Below the pieces are notes generated by a model that was given only the letters and a program-made list of their open reading frames with translations, made no database searches and was not told the DNA's origin. The position numbers and the translations under genes were made by a program. 24,171 bases of DNA from Plakobranchus ocellatus (Eukaryota; Mollusca; Gastropoda; Plakobranchidae): positions 212,960 to 237,130 of the forward strand of contig BLXT01001848.1 in the NCBI GenBank assembly GCA_019648995.1, in the 5' to 3' direction. Shown here in pieces: positions 9,760-19,221 of this stretch. Each line of letters starts with the position of its first letter. The stretch's first letter is position 1.

Positions 9760-10110
9760 AGCCATTTTGTTTGCTGCAAGCAACGTGGAAGCCGACCCAT
9801 GTTTCCAGCAGCTTACCGAAGAGTTTTACTTGACAGGAAAGAGAATACCCCGACAATTTTAATTTGAATTTCAAGAACAGCTTTAGCATAACTTCGATCA
9901 ACACAAAGAGCTTACTTTGGGGCGAACGGGGAGAGTTGAGGCCTTTGTGTGAAGGACGCCTCGAGGGTAGCAAGGTCATGGCCGGATGTCTTCATAACAT
10001 TTTCACTCTTTGGATGGTTCTCATCGCACACCCAGATTTGCCAGATCGACCTGTCGTAGAGGATCGAGCTTTAGCTTCATCGAATTCACAACTTTTGAAT
10101 GTCCAGTAAG
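9760..10110. promoter_or_regulatory. Candidate shared promoter / 5' UTR exons of TREX and NR5B
   Basis: Both genes have an acceptor close to the start codon (about 7353 for TREX, 16391 for NR5B), so each needs an upstream 5' UTR exon. This stretch is GC-richer with several CpGs and offers donors facing outward. For the minus strand these are CTTCG|GTAAGC (GT at 9816-9815) and CCAAA|GTAAGC (GT at 9915-9914). For the plus strand the donor is GTCCA|GTAAGTC (GT at 10107-10108). Non-coding first exons for both genes starting from one bidirectional promoter here would explain the layout. There is a CRE at 9684 and an NR5-type half site at 9971. No transcript evidence is available. Confidence 0.35.
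9971..9978 (+). promoter_or_regulatory. NR5/FTZ-F1-type response element CAAGGTCA
   Basis: CAAGGTCA is the core of the monomeric site bound by NR5 receptors (consensus YCAAGGYCR). The base before it is G, not the preferred pyrimidine. It lies in the putative promoter of the NR5B gene, which would allow autoregulation. The site match is direct; the function is inferred. Confidence 0.4.
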
Positions 10111-10147
10111 TCTTCATCTCTTTTAACACCACTAGGTCACTTCAACC

Positions 10148-10183
10148 TTCTAGAATCTACTAACCCGCCATTAGATTCTAGAA
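10148..10183. repeat. Perfect 12-bp inverted repeat with 12-base loop
   Basis: TTCTAGAATCTA at 10148-10159 is the exact reverse complement of TAGATTCTAGAA at 10172-10183. It sits just downstream of the putative promoter stretch and just before the GATCTAGATC cluster, with which it shares the CTAGA word. Confidence 0.75.
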
Positions 10184-10415
10184 TTTACCCCCTGCCATTA
10201 CTTCAAAACACACATCGTAAAATGCAAAAGCCCACGGAAATTATCGGTGGCTCTGTAATTTCCAGGTGTGGTCTCACAATATTCCTTTCAAGAGTCTTGG
10301 TAAAATGACAACGTTATTTGGCGCTGACTTCCTTGTCAGTGGCCTTCACACTAGATACTGCTTTCCTTGAACTTTGCCTCTGAGTGCCCACCATTCCATT
10401 TCTTCGCCTCCATCA

Positions 10416-10648
10416 AGATTTAGATCTAGATTCTAGGTCTAGATCTATATTATAGCTGAAGACTGCGGTCAAGAGTCCAGGTTGAGATCTAGATCTAGGT
10501 AGATTCTATGTAGTACCTGTCTTGACTATGGGCAGACTATGTACCTAGATTATTCAGATCTAGATGATCTAGATCAGACCAGACATTATCTTAGTTTACA
10601 CTTATAATCTTAGTTGAGATCATTTGATTTAGATAGATTTAGATCTAA
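10416..10648. repeat. Cluster of GATCTAGATC-like words
   Basis: Words such as AGATCTAGAT, TCTAGGTCTAGATCTA and GATCTAGATC recur many times at irregular spacing. They are locally palindromic and degenerate. Single copies also occur at about 8372 and 18632. I believe such words are common in gastropod genomes, which is part of my taxonomic guess. Confidence 0.7.
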
Positions 10649-12074
10649 TGCATCTGAAAGGAAGGCTGTAGTATTTTAATTTAAAAGCTGAGCCAAACAG
10701 CAGTCAAGCAAGGTATCATATATGGAATTAAAACTAGAGCATGATACAAGATATTATTGAGGCCCCTATAAACCATTTTTCTTTGAGATCTCTAGACCAA
10801 TAAATCCTGTGTCAATTCCCTGGGTATCCAAAATTAGGGTAATTTTACTTTCAAAGTGACTATTTTCCTAAACACTTGGCAAACCAAACACCATGGTACT
10901 TCTAGGGACCCTTGCTTGTACTCGTGCAGTACGAATACAAGTATGCCAGTGTTACTGCATTCTCTCTCTTTTTCTCCATCAAAATAAGGTCAAACTGTAT
11001 TCATCCTAACGTTCGGGAAAATAAGGTTGGCTTTTTTTTTTTTTACCTGAACACCTTAATCACTTTGAATTTTAAAAAGATACTATTTCATGTTTTGAAG
11101 GATGCTAACCATTGTACCCTCACTTGGTCCAAACAACCGGTTGTCTAGATTTTGTTTTGAAGTTGAGGTATTTTACTCTGTTCTTTTGTTTAAAACTGAA
11201 CTGCCATGCCTTCAATTCGTCAGAAAGTTGGTGATATATATAATAAAAATAACCGAAATGAGAGGAATAGCGAAATGACCAAGCTTTGCATTTTATAGGG
11301 GGAATTTTGTGCAATGCCCCGCTAAATAATTTTAAATATAATGAAAATTTGTGTGTACAATTTCAAAGCTATCATTTTGCCTTTTAATTTAACTTATTCC
11401 CTTTCAGTTCAGATTTTCATCACTGGACCTCACTATGTTAGCTGTGCACTTCACTTGCTGGATGACCTGGGTTGGGGTTGACTTAGAAATTACTAAAAAT
11501 TCAAGCTGGTTGACCTGGCTTGGGGTAGGGAATGTGCTAAAATTAGGGATTTGGTTGACATTGCCTCTAATACTTTGAGATTTGAACAGTTATAAAAATT
11601 ACTCAGTTACTGACACACAAAATATTAAAAATATACTGGCAGGATCAAAACCAGTCTGAGCCATACTTTTGAATCTAGATATCCAACTGTTTGTGACATA
11701 ATATGACCATATGCTTTTTGTTATGAATATCAAGCTTGTAAGCTTTATCAAGCAAAAGCAGGCACCTGCACACACTAAGTGTAGAAAATAGTCACAAAGT
11801 GAAGTGCTCACTATCTGCTCTTCTGTAACTTGCCTACTTTTAGTGCATTTGCCAAAGACATGTAAGTGAGAGTGGCACATAATCAATTATAAATTTATCA
11901 AGTGTTTTCATGGAGGGATGACTTAGAGTTTTTATCCTGATCAAAACAATTTTGAGTGTTCATAACTTCCTTTTACAAACTCATACTAAATCAAGGCTTC
12001 GTTGGCCAAGATTAAGTTTTGACTATTTCTTGGAAAAGAACTTAAATTTGGCAACAAGCAAAGCTTACTAGTGT

Positions 12075-12091
12075 CAATTTGCATCGTAAAA
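12075..12091 (-). repeat. Solitary reverse-complement copy of the 15330-15513 repeat unit
   Basis: CAATTTGCATCGTAAAA at 12075-12091 is the reverse complement of the core TTTTACGATGCRAATTG of the tandem array at 15330-15513, with one base difference from the first unit. About 40 bases on (near 12127-12141) the related words ACCGTAAACATCAG follow. Confidence 0.5.
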
Positions 12092-12510
12092 TTCGATTCA
12101 TTTTTTTTTTTTTTGCAAAGTACACCGTAAACATCAGTTTTGCTCAATGTAATTCTCGCACTTTCATTTTTACTCAAAGCAACACAACCGCCAAGCATTA
12201 TTCAACAGGAAATAGTAATAAAGGTGGTAACCAAGTTTGAAAACTTTGAAGGTTTTTTAAAAGCCTTGAAAGAGTTTGAAGAATTATCATGTAGTAACGC
12301 CTTCGTTCTTAAAAAAAAATTCACAAAAAGGGGAGACAGCAAATAAAAGAAGAAAAATGAAAGTGTCATTATTGTTTCCCTTTGCGAGGCGACATTTTAC
12401 GTGTAGCCACTTCGTTCTGTGAGACAGGCAAAGAAAAGAAAGATTGGGAAGGAGACCCATGTTGTGCAGACAACAAAGTCGAATGTTAGTTAAGTACCTA
12501 TTACCTTACT

Positions 12511-12565
12511 AGGACTAGATAGATCTAAAAATATTGAAATTCATATCTTGATCTAGATCTAGTTT
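12511..12565. repeat. Second GATCTAGATC-type cluster
   Basis: AGGACTAGATAGATCTA at about 12511 and TTGATCTAGATCTAG near 12549-12562 repeat the same words as the cluster at 10416-10648, about 2 kb away. Confidence 0.6.
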
Positions 12566-12740
12566 GGACGATGGACACACCCTGTGTGAATAGCTAGTAT
12601 CATCATTAGGGATTGTTCACAATTGACGTCAACCAAACTTTGGCAATGTCAACTTTAATATTTGTAATGCATTATATGTTACCTCTTGGATTTAATGTGT
12701 AATGATGTATTATACACGGTGCATTTAAGCAATGTTTATT

Positions 12741-12849
12741 CAATTTTGAGAAGTCAAATTACTTTAATAGCAATGTCCCAACAACAAATTTGAACACTTT
12801 TTTCTTATATTTTATTTAATCAACCTAAAAAAAAAAGGACCCAAATTTG
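12741..12849 (+). repeat. 109-bp direct repeat, left copy (ends at the gap)
   Basis: This segment, from CAATTTTGAGAAGTC to GGACCCAAATTTG, is repeated at 14701-14809 with one T/C difference (12765 versus 14725). This copy runs straight into the N gap. It could be a real tandem duplication, a dispersed repeat, or the overlapping ends of contigs or haplotypes that were not merged. Confidence 0.9.
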
Positions 12850-13744
12850 NNNNNNNNNNNNNNNNNNNNNNNNNNNNNNNNNNNNNNNNNNNNNNNNNNN
12901 NNNNNNNNNNNNNNNNNNNNNNNNNNNNNNNNNNNNNNNNNNNNNNNNNNNNNNNNNNNNNNNNNNNNNNNNNNNNNNNNNNNNNNNNNNNNNNNNNNNN
13001 NNNNNNNNNNNNNNNNNNNNNNNNNNNNNNNNNNNNNNNNNNNNNNNNNNNNNNNNNNNNNNNNNNNNNNNNNNNNNNNNNNNNNNNNNNNNNNNNNNNN
13101 NNNNNNNNNNNNNNNNNNNNNNNNNNNNNNNNNNNNNNNNNNNNNNNNNNNNNNNNNNNNNNNNNNNNNNNNNNNNNNNNNNNNNNNNNNNNNNNNNNNN
13201 NNNNNNNNNNNNNNNNNNNNNNNNNNNNNNNNNNNNNNNNNNNNNNNNNNNNNNNNNNNNNNNNNNNNNNNNNNNNNNNNNNNNNNNNNNNNNNNNNNNN
13301 NNNNNNNNNNNNNNNNNNNNNNNNNNNNNNNNNNNNNNNNNNNNNNNNNNNNNNNNNNNNNNNNNNNNNNNNNNNNNNNNNNNNNNNNNNNNNNNNNNNN
13401 NNNNNNNNNNNNNNNNNNNNNNNNNNNNNNNNNNNNNNNNNNNNNNNNNNNNNNNNNNNNNNNNNNNNNNNNNNNNNNNNNNNNNNNNNNNNNNNNNNNN
13501 NNNNNNNNNNNNNNNNNNNNNNNNNNNNNNNNNNNNNNNNNNNNNNNNNNNNNNNNNNNNNNNNNNNNNNNNNNNNNNNNNNNNNNNNNNNNNNNNNNNN
13601 NNNNNNNNNNNNNNNNNNNNNNNNNNNNNNNNNNNNNNNNNNNNNNNNNNNNNNNNNNNNNNNNNNNNNNNNNNNNNNNNNNNNNNNNNNNNNNNNNNNN
13701 NNNNNNNNNNNNNNNNNNNNNNNNNNNNNNNNNNNNNNNNNNNN
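12850..13744. other. Assembly gap (895 N)
   Basis: The run of N marks unsequenced or unresolved DNA between two contigs. The true distance may differ from 895. Open frames reported across it are meaningless. Confidence 0.99.
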
Positions 13745-14700
13745 GGACAACATCATAATGCATGTATTACAAACAAAAACAAGGACATAAATACCTATAC
13801 ACTTCACAGACATGAAACTGCGCAAAGTCTTTGAATACAATGTAAACTTAATTTTTGTACTGTTAAAAAATCATTATATGATAATTTAAATAGAAAAAAA
13901 ATTAAAGAAAAACATTTGAGAAAATTGCGCTGGGTTATTTCCCTTTGTGCGCGCCGAGGTTCCTTCCCTTAATTAAAAAATAAAAACAAATTAAGAGATT
14001 TTCTGACAAATTTTAATCTAAAATTGGATTTATTTAAAAAAAACAATGCTGTATTTTTGAAACAACTTAGGTGCTTGCATGTGAAGATACAAATATTTAA
14101 AAAAGAGCCTATATGGTTGTTACAGATCCATTCTGGCTCTCTGCAACTCAACAATATGTCCTGCCAAAATTAAAAAAAAATTACTTTTTTCAAGTACACA
14201 TGCCTTTTTAAGTTTCAAATGTTTCTTTTTTTCATTTTATGTTTGTTTTATATCTTTTTGTACAATTTTCTTTTGCTTGGATATCATTTTTAAAAATAAT
14301 TTCAAATATTTTGATGTGACAATGTACAATACAAGGGTAGCGTCAATTTGTTTCTATCCCTATGACTCAATTTTGCCATATTACATTGAAAGAGCCTGTA
14401 AACAGTTGAGATAGGTTCTAGACAACAATATATTTAGAATTTGAGTACTTTAGTAGCATTTTAAGCCAGTTGTAGACTCAATTTGGTCAAGAATTAATTT
14501 TTTTACAAATCAGGGGTAGATAACTTTGTCGGCTTATTACTCCTCGCTCAAGACGCTGCTGCTCATGAAAATTATATATATGAATTCTGCACATCACCAG
14601 CTTTCAGGACATATATAATACTTTATACTTTATTGATTTTGAATTTTGACCAAAATTTACTTTTTCAAGTAAATGGCCAGCCATGCTCTATGGAATTCGC
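13745..14700. other. AT-rich non-coding DNA right of the gap
   Basis: This stretch is very AT-rich with many homopolymer runs. I saw no gene, RNA or clear repeat. It is bounded on the left by the gap and on the right by the second copy of the 109-bp repeat. Confidence 0.5.
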
Positions 14701-14809
14701 CAATTTTGAGAAGTCAAATTACTTCAATAGCAATGTCCCAACAACAAATTTGAACACTTTTTTCTTATATTTTATTTAATCAACCTAAAAAAAAAAGGAC
14801 CCAAATTTG
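14701..14809 (+). repeat. 109-bp direct repeat, right copy
   Basis: This segment matches 12741-12849 at 108 of 109 positions. On the minus strand it lies just downstream of the stop codon of the small ORF at 14813-15046 and supplies an AATAAA at 14776-14771, so the repeat may include the 3' end of that ORF's transcript. Confidence 0.9.
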
Positions 14810-14812
14810 AGC

Positions 14813-15046
14813 TCAGCACTTTATAGCAGCTTTCAATTTCAGTGCATTCATTTGATCATTAAAGTTCATGACACTGCCTTCTTTTATTTCTTTCTTTAAA
14901 ATTGTCCATGGAGAATTTGCTTTTTCTAGAATTTCAGAACCTTTTAGAGAAGGATGAGCTGCTAAAAGCTTTGTAAGAATCTTGATTACATTCAGAGGCA
15001 TCCATTGCAATCTTCTTTGTTTTAGTTTGTGAAAACAACAGTAACA
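14813..15046 (-). other. Unidentified open frame with protein-like composition (possible exon or gene fragment)
   Basis: The frame is open for 77 codons from just after a TGA (15049-15047) to a TGA at 14815-14813. From the ATG at 15001 it would give 62 residues beginning MPLNVIKILTKLLAAHPSLK and ending LKLKAAIKC. The composition is balanced and looks more like real protein than the usual AT-rich noise here. An AATAAA lies about 36 bases past the stop, as a last exon or retrocopy would have. I do not recognise the protein, and no strong splice acceptor is visible upstream. It may be the 3' exon of a nested minus-strand gene, a processed pseudogene piece, part of a mobile element, or chance. 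Confidence 0.25.
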
Positions 15047-15329
15047 TCAAAGTTGCCAGATAGCTTGTGACCGCGAAGGTTTCTTTTGTCACCCTCGGAG
15101 GCCACTTTCAGGAACCATATACAGTGTTTTTCTAAGTTTTCTTTGATTTATAAACTTTAGCAGCATGGTTAACATCAACTTTTTAAGACCACCCCCTTCC
15201 CCTTGTCAACTTTTGTCAACTCTTTACAGACCTCCACCCCTTACCCCCATCTTGGTTGACATCAATTGTGAATTGTCCCTTATTTTGCTGTCCTCACTTC
15301 GTTCGAGGGCAAAGTTAACTTTATCCAGT

Positions 15330-15513
15330 GCTTTTACGATGCGAATTGAAAAAATAAGCTGCAATGAACATCAGTTTTTACGATGGGAATGTAAAATAAA
15401 TTACAGTTAATTGTTTTTTTATGATGCAAATTGAAAAAATAAGCAAAGCACTTCGTTTTTACAATGTGAATTGAAAAAAGCAATGCACATCGTTTTTACA
15501 ATGTGAATTGACG
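15330..15513 (+). repeat. Degenerate tandem array, about five units of ~40 bp
   Basis: Units start with CTTTTACGATGCGAATTGAA or TTTTTACAATGTGAATTGAA and recur at about 15332, 15376, 15416, 15456 and 15493 (spacing 37-44). Each continues with A-rich sequence and AAGCAATGCACATC-like words. The last two units are the most alike. One reverse-complement copy lies alone at 12075-12091. Confidence 0.75.
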
Positions 15514-15932
15514 CTTCCAAGTTAAAATATACGGCTGAAATAAAATCATAATGGGGAAAAAGATTTTAGCTACCTATGCTTGATCATTGTGTCACATTTT
15601 AATCCCCATACACTTTTAGTAAGAAAATACCTGATGAAAATACACATGTAAATGAAATTTGGAAAGAGGAAAAAAATGAGTCAAGTAGTAGTTATAGTAA
15701 TTGACTTGACCTAAGATGAGTGTCATCTGTGTGTTGGAATAAATATCTTCAATTTATGGCATCACACATTGGAACTGATTGATTTAAAAGCACATTTTTT
15801 TGTCACTTGAAAAGATCTTCCAAATGATGGAATAAAGTATGTTGTGAATTGTGACCATTGAATCATGAATGATTGATTGTTACTGCAGGAATTTGTTGTA
15901 TTTTCCATATATTTTCAAGTGTCTTCTTGTAA

Positions 15933-15954
15933 GGGGGGCGGGGGGGGGGGGGGG
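15933..15954 (+). repeat. G-rich run (6 G, C, 15 G)
   Basis: The run of 15 G at 15940-15954 follows another six at 15933-15938. Such a tract can form a G-quadruplex and is a common sequencing and assembly weak point. It lies about 440 bases before the NR5B coding start and touches a possible SINE fragment. Confidence 0.85.
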
Positions 15955-16066
15955 CATGTGAGTCCACCCTGAGATCTGCAGGGACCCTTCTGTTTCAGGT
16001 TCGAGCCCCAGCCTGATGGAGAGCCTTGTTGTGGATTGGCTACAATAACCCTAACCTCTTGTATTT
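15955..16066 (+). repeat. Possible tRNA-derived SINE fragment (B-box like)
   Basis: GGTTCGAGCCC at 15998-16008 matches the RNA polymerase III B-box consensus, inside a stretch with more GC than its surroundings. No convincing A box lies 40-60 bases upstream because the G run intrudes there, and no cloverleaf can be drawn. I read it as a decayed SINE, not a tRNA gene. Confidence 0.3.
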
Positions 16067-16393
16067 GTAATGAGGATATTTCAGCAAAAGAATATATAAT
16101 ACACCATATATTGTCTATAGATTTTTTGTTTTTTTGAAACAGGAAGAGTGAAAGCCACAGATCCAAATTCAAATCTAAACCCCTTGAAAGGATGTTTTTT
16201 TTTTTATTTTTTAACGAGAGAGAGCTGTTATCTCTCAGCTTATTGTTAGTAATTGCTCTCCTTTATGGGCAGGCAGTCTACTTCACAGTAAGTTGAAAAT
16301 TTCAGGTAGACTGATAGGTTTCATTTTCCTTACTTCTAGCTCTTCCTTCATGATAAGTTTTAATATGTTTTTATTTTATTTTATCTTTCAGCC

Positions 16394-17801
16394 ATGGCAG
16401 GGCGAAGTGAACTGGGCATTTCACCCGTGCTCTTGCAGGCAATTGCTCAGACTCTCACATCCTCTGGCTCTTCCTCATCTCTTTCTTCACCAAGAGACAC
16501 AGCCACCACAACCCAGCTCTCATCAACTGTAGCAAACAGTGCAAGTCCTACAGAAAACAGCGGCAGTGCAATAAGTGTCCTGAGCTCTCAGTCTCATCCA
16601 TACCCTCAGGAGCAGCTCCAGATCAGTGACAAGTCTCTTACACAGCTCACTTTGAACAGAACAATGAACACTGCTAACTCATCTGAACCTCAGTCTAGTG
16701 GGGGGAGTGTTTCCCATTTGCTGCAAAATCTCAATGAACCAGTGGCATCACTTTTGTCCCAACCAAATATGAGCTCGTCACCAACTCTACCCTCTGCCTA
16801 TCAATCTCAGACAGATGACAGTAGGGCAGTACTAACTCAGGCAGGTCTTTCCATGCTGGGTATCTCTGCAAGCACACCAGGTGTGTCCACCAATAATGGC
16901 TCTGGAAATGGACTTGAGAATTTAGCTTTCTCATCTAACAGTAATCAAATTACTTCTTTGGCTTCCTCTTCATCCCAACAATATCCACCAGAAAACGGAA
17001 CAGTTAAGTTATCAAGTGATGAAATGGCAAATTTTCTTCTCAAACAGGAGCCATCAGGGGAAAATATTTCATCTGAGGTTGTTGAGCAGCGGCAAGGTCC
17101 TATTTCACCTGACTCCACTCAGAACATAAACAATGTTAGCAACATGCTCTCTGCTTTAGCTTCGCAACATGTCCAGGAATCACAGGGACAGAAGAGTAAC
17201 AACAGCCAAAGACAGCAAGAAAGCAATCAGGCTCAAAATGATCTGCAAACTCAAAGCTCTCGGATAACCCCTGTTCCTAATGTGACATCATCGTCAACAA
17301 TTACAGCACCCTCCTCAAACAGTGGTGTAGGCCAGGCTCGGTCGCAGCCTCAGATCATTATCTACAGGTACATCAACAGTGAGGGTCAAGAGGTAACCCT
17401 TCCTGTTACATCTAGCAATACAGGGCTTATTCTCAATGACGATGGGAGTATTGCTCCTGCAGGGGGGGCTAATCAGAGTCAGAGTGGTATGAAGCACCAG
17501 GCATCAGCAGCAACCCCAGCAACCTACAGGGTTCTTCTTCAGCCTCAAGGAGCCAGTGATGGTGGAGGAGGTAGTGCACTAGGAACTATAGAGCCTACAC
17601 CAACTGGAACAGTTACTCTTAATCTGAACTATAGTCAATCGTCTGCAGGCAGCAGCAGCAGTATGGCAAGTGATGCTCTCCACTCTGTGCTTCCAACATT
17701 TATTGGGGCAGATGGAAATGTAGTTGTGCCTATTACAGATGCGCAAAACACACAAGATGGCATGAGCCAACCCTGTCCAGTGTGTGGAGACAAAGTTTCA
17801 G
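16394..17801 (+). CDS. NR5B: NR5B coding exon 1 (N-terminal region and half of first zinc finger)
   Basis: The acceptor ATCTTTCAG ends at 16391, two bases before the start ATG (CCATGG context), so 5' UTR exons lie upstream. The exon encodes residues 1-469 plus one base of codon 470, ending CPVCGDKVS with the donor GTTAGA at 17802. Most of it is Ser-, Thr-, Gln-, Asn- and Gly-rich and probably disordered, as expected for an A/B transactivation region. It contains one notably hydrophobic patch, [19 protein letters not shown] (about 319-337). The intron inside the first finger is a typical nuclear receptor position. Confidence 0.92.
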
Positions 17802-19190
17802 GTTAGATGAGATTTCATAGTTTAAAATTTAATTAATTTATAAAAATATTGCACAACTAACGGTTTTGTTGAAGGCGATAAAAATTAGTAAAAATTCGCA
17901 TATTTTAAACCATCAATATATTTCATATTCTTAGAGTCCTTCCAGTAAAAAAATACAATTAAATAAAAATTGATGCCCATGTGAACAAGAACAGGAAATA
18001 TTTTGAAAATTTGTAGAGCCTAGTCTCTTAGCTTTGTAGTGTTGAAAACTGATTACATGTGGATCCTGAGCAAAAGTTATATTCAACTTTTGGAAAAAGT
18101 CATTTAGTGGGAGGGAAAAAACTCATTTAAACACATAATTCATTCTTCTATAATACACTTTTATCTCTATGCACTAGCTGTATCTCTTCGCAGATCTATT
18201 TCTTCAACCCAAGCAGTCACTTCAAAATCTCTCAAGATCCGTCGTCTTCATCAGAAGCTCTTATTTTATACTCACTAGCTCAAGTCTTCTAAAATAGGAA
18301 AGCGTATCAGGAGAGAGTATTGCATGAAAGCAAAAAAACGAGAATGACCAGATATACACCCACAGAAAGATCTAGAGTTGAGTAGTCCTTGACCTAAAGT
18401 CAAATGCTCAAGGAGAAAAAAATGAATTAATCACATGCCTCAAATGGTATTGGCCTAGATAATATGATTGTGGACCAGCCAAAATTTAGACCCAACAAAG
18501 TTAGTGAAAAACACACACATACACAAACCGTTCAAACATGCACATACATTCTGGAAATTCCTTGATTGAAGGTCTTTCTAAAAAAAACCCCAAAAACGTT
18601 GAAATGTAGCCCTGGCTGTGGTGTGCCAAGCTAGATCTAGACAGCAATCAATAACTCAACACACCAAAATTTGTTCTGTTGTCAATTATCATTTGAATGC
18701 AAGGAGAAAAGTGCTTGTTTCATAGCAAGAATAAAAATGAAACAAGGCAAAGAAAAAAAAAAACGCACAAGCTCTGTGATAAAGGGTAACGGGCTGTTAA
18801 AAGTTAGATGCAATTTTTACATCATGTTTTGAGATTTTCATCTTTGTCATTTTATTAAAGTTGTTTTTCTTTTTTTCCTTGGCAGGTTACCACTATGGCA
18901 TTTTCACATGTGAAAGTTGCAAAGGATTCTTCAAACGGACAGTACAGAACAAGAAAACGTTTGTGTGTCCCAAGGCAGGAGAGTGCACAGTCACCTCTCA
19001 GAACAGGAAGAAATGTCCAGCTTGCAGGTTTAAGCGATGTCTACAGATGGGCATGAAACTCGAGGGTATGTGCTCTAAATAAGAAAATCGACATCATAAA
19101 GTTAGAGAGTCTCTTTGCATTTTGGTACTAGGAAATGCCTTTCATGTTTTTTAAAACAATAAAACCTAGTCTGATCATGATCCAGTTTTT

Positions 19191-19221
<31 letters not shown>

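Larger units (their letters stand above)
10111..12740. other. Non-coding DNA, probably NR5B 5' intron (left part)
   Basis: I see no supported coding exon. The stretch contains an inverted repeat at 10148-10183, two GATCTAGATC-type clusters, a second CRE at 12624-12631, and a lone reverse-complement copy of the 15330-15513 repeat unit at 12075-12091. If the donor at 10107 is used, all of this is NR5B intron. Confidence 0.5.

Noticed and set aside
9755..9979. 74-codon minus-strand frame as a coding exon of TREX
   Set aside because: No ATG-led path leads in frame into the TREX exon, which has an in-frame stop at 7350-7348 with the better acceptor. A non-coding exon is more likely.
9864..10109. 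81-codon plus-strand frame in the putative promoter, as an N-terminal coding exon of NR5B
   Set aside because: Splicing from the donor at 10107 to the acceptor at 16391 does not keep this frame with the NR5B reading frame, so any exon here is more likely 5' UTR.
11460..11530. Repeated GTTGACCTGG-type words as a nuclear receptor response element array
   Set aside because: Only two loose copies of TGACCTGG occur, without the spacing or AGGTCA match of a receptor element.
12812..13840. Three long open frames across the gap
   Set aside because: They consist almost entirely of unknown residues from the N run. There is no sequence to support them.
15998..16008. A functional tRNA gene at the B-box match
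   Set aside because: No A box or cloverleaf can be formed with the upstream sequence, which is interrupted by a run of 15 G.
16293..16532. 79-codon frame overlapping the NR5B start
   Set aside because: It crosses the acceptor at 16391 in a different frame. The NR5B frame stays open for the whole exon and leads into the zinc finger.
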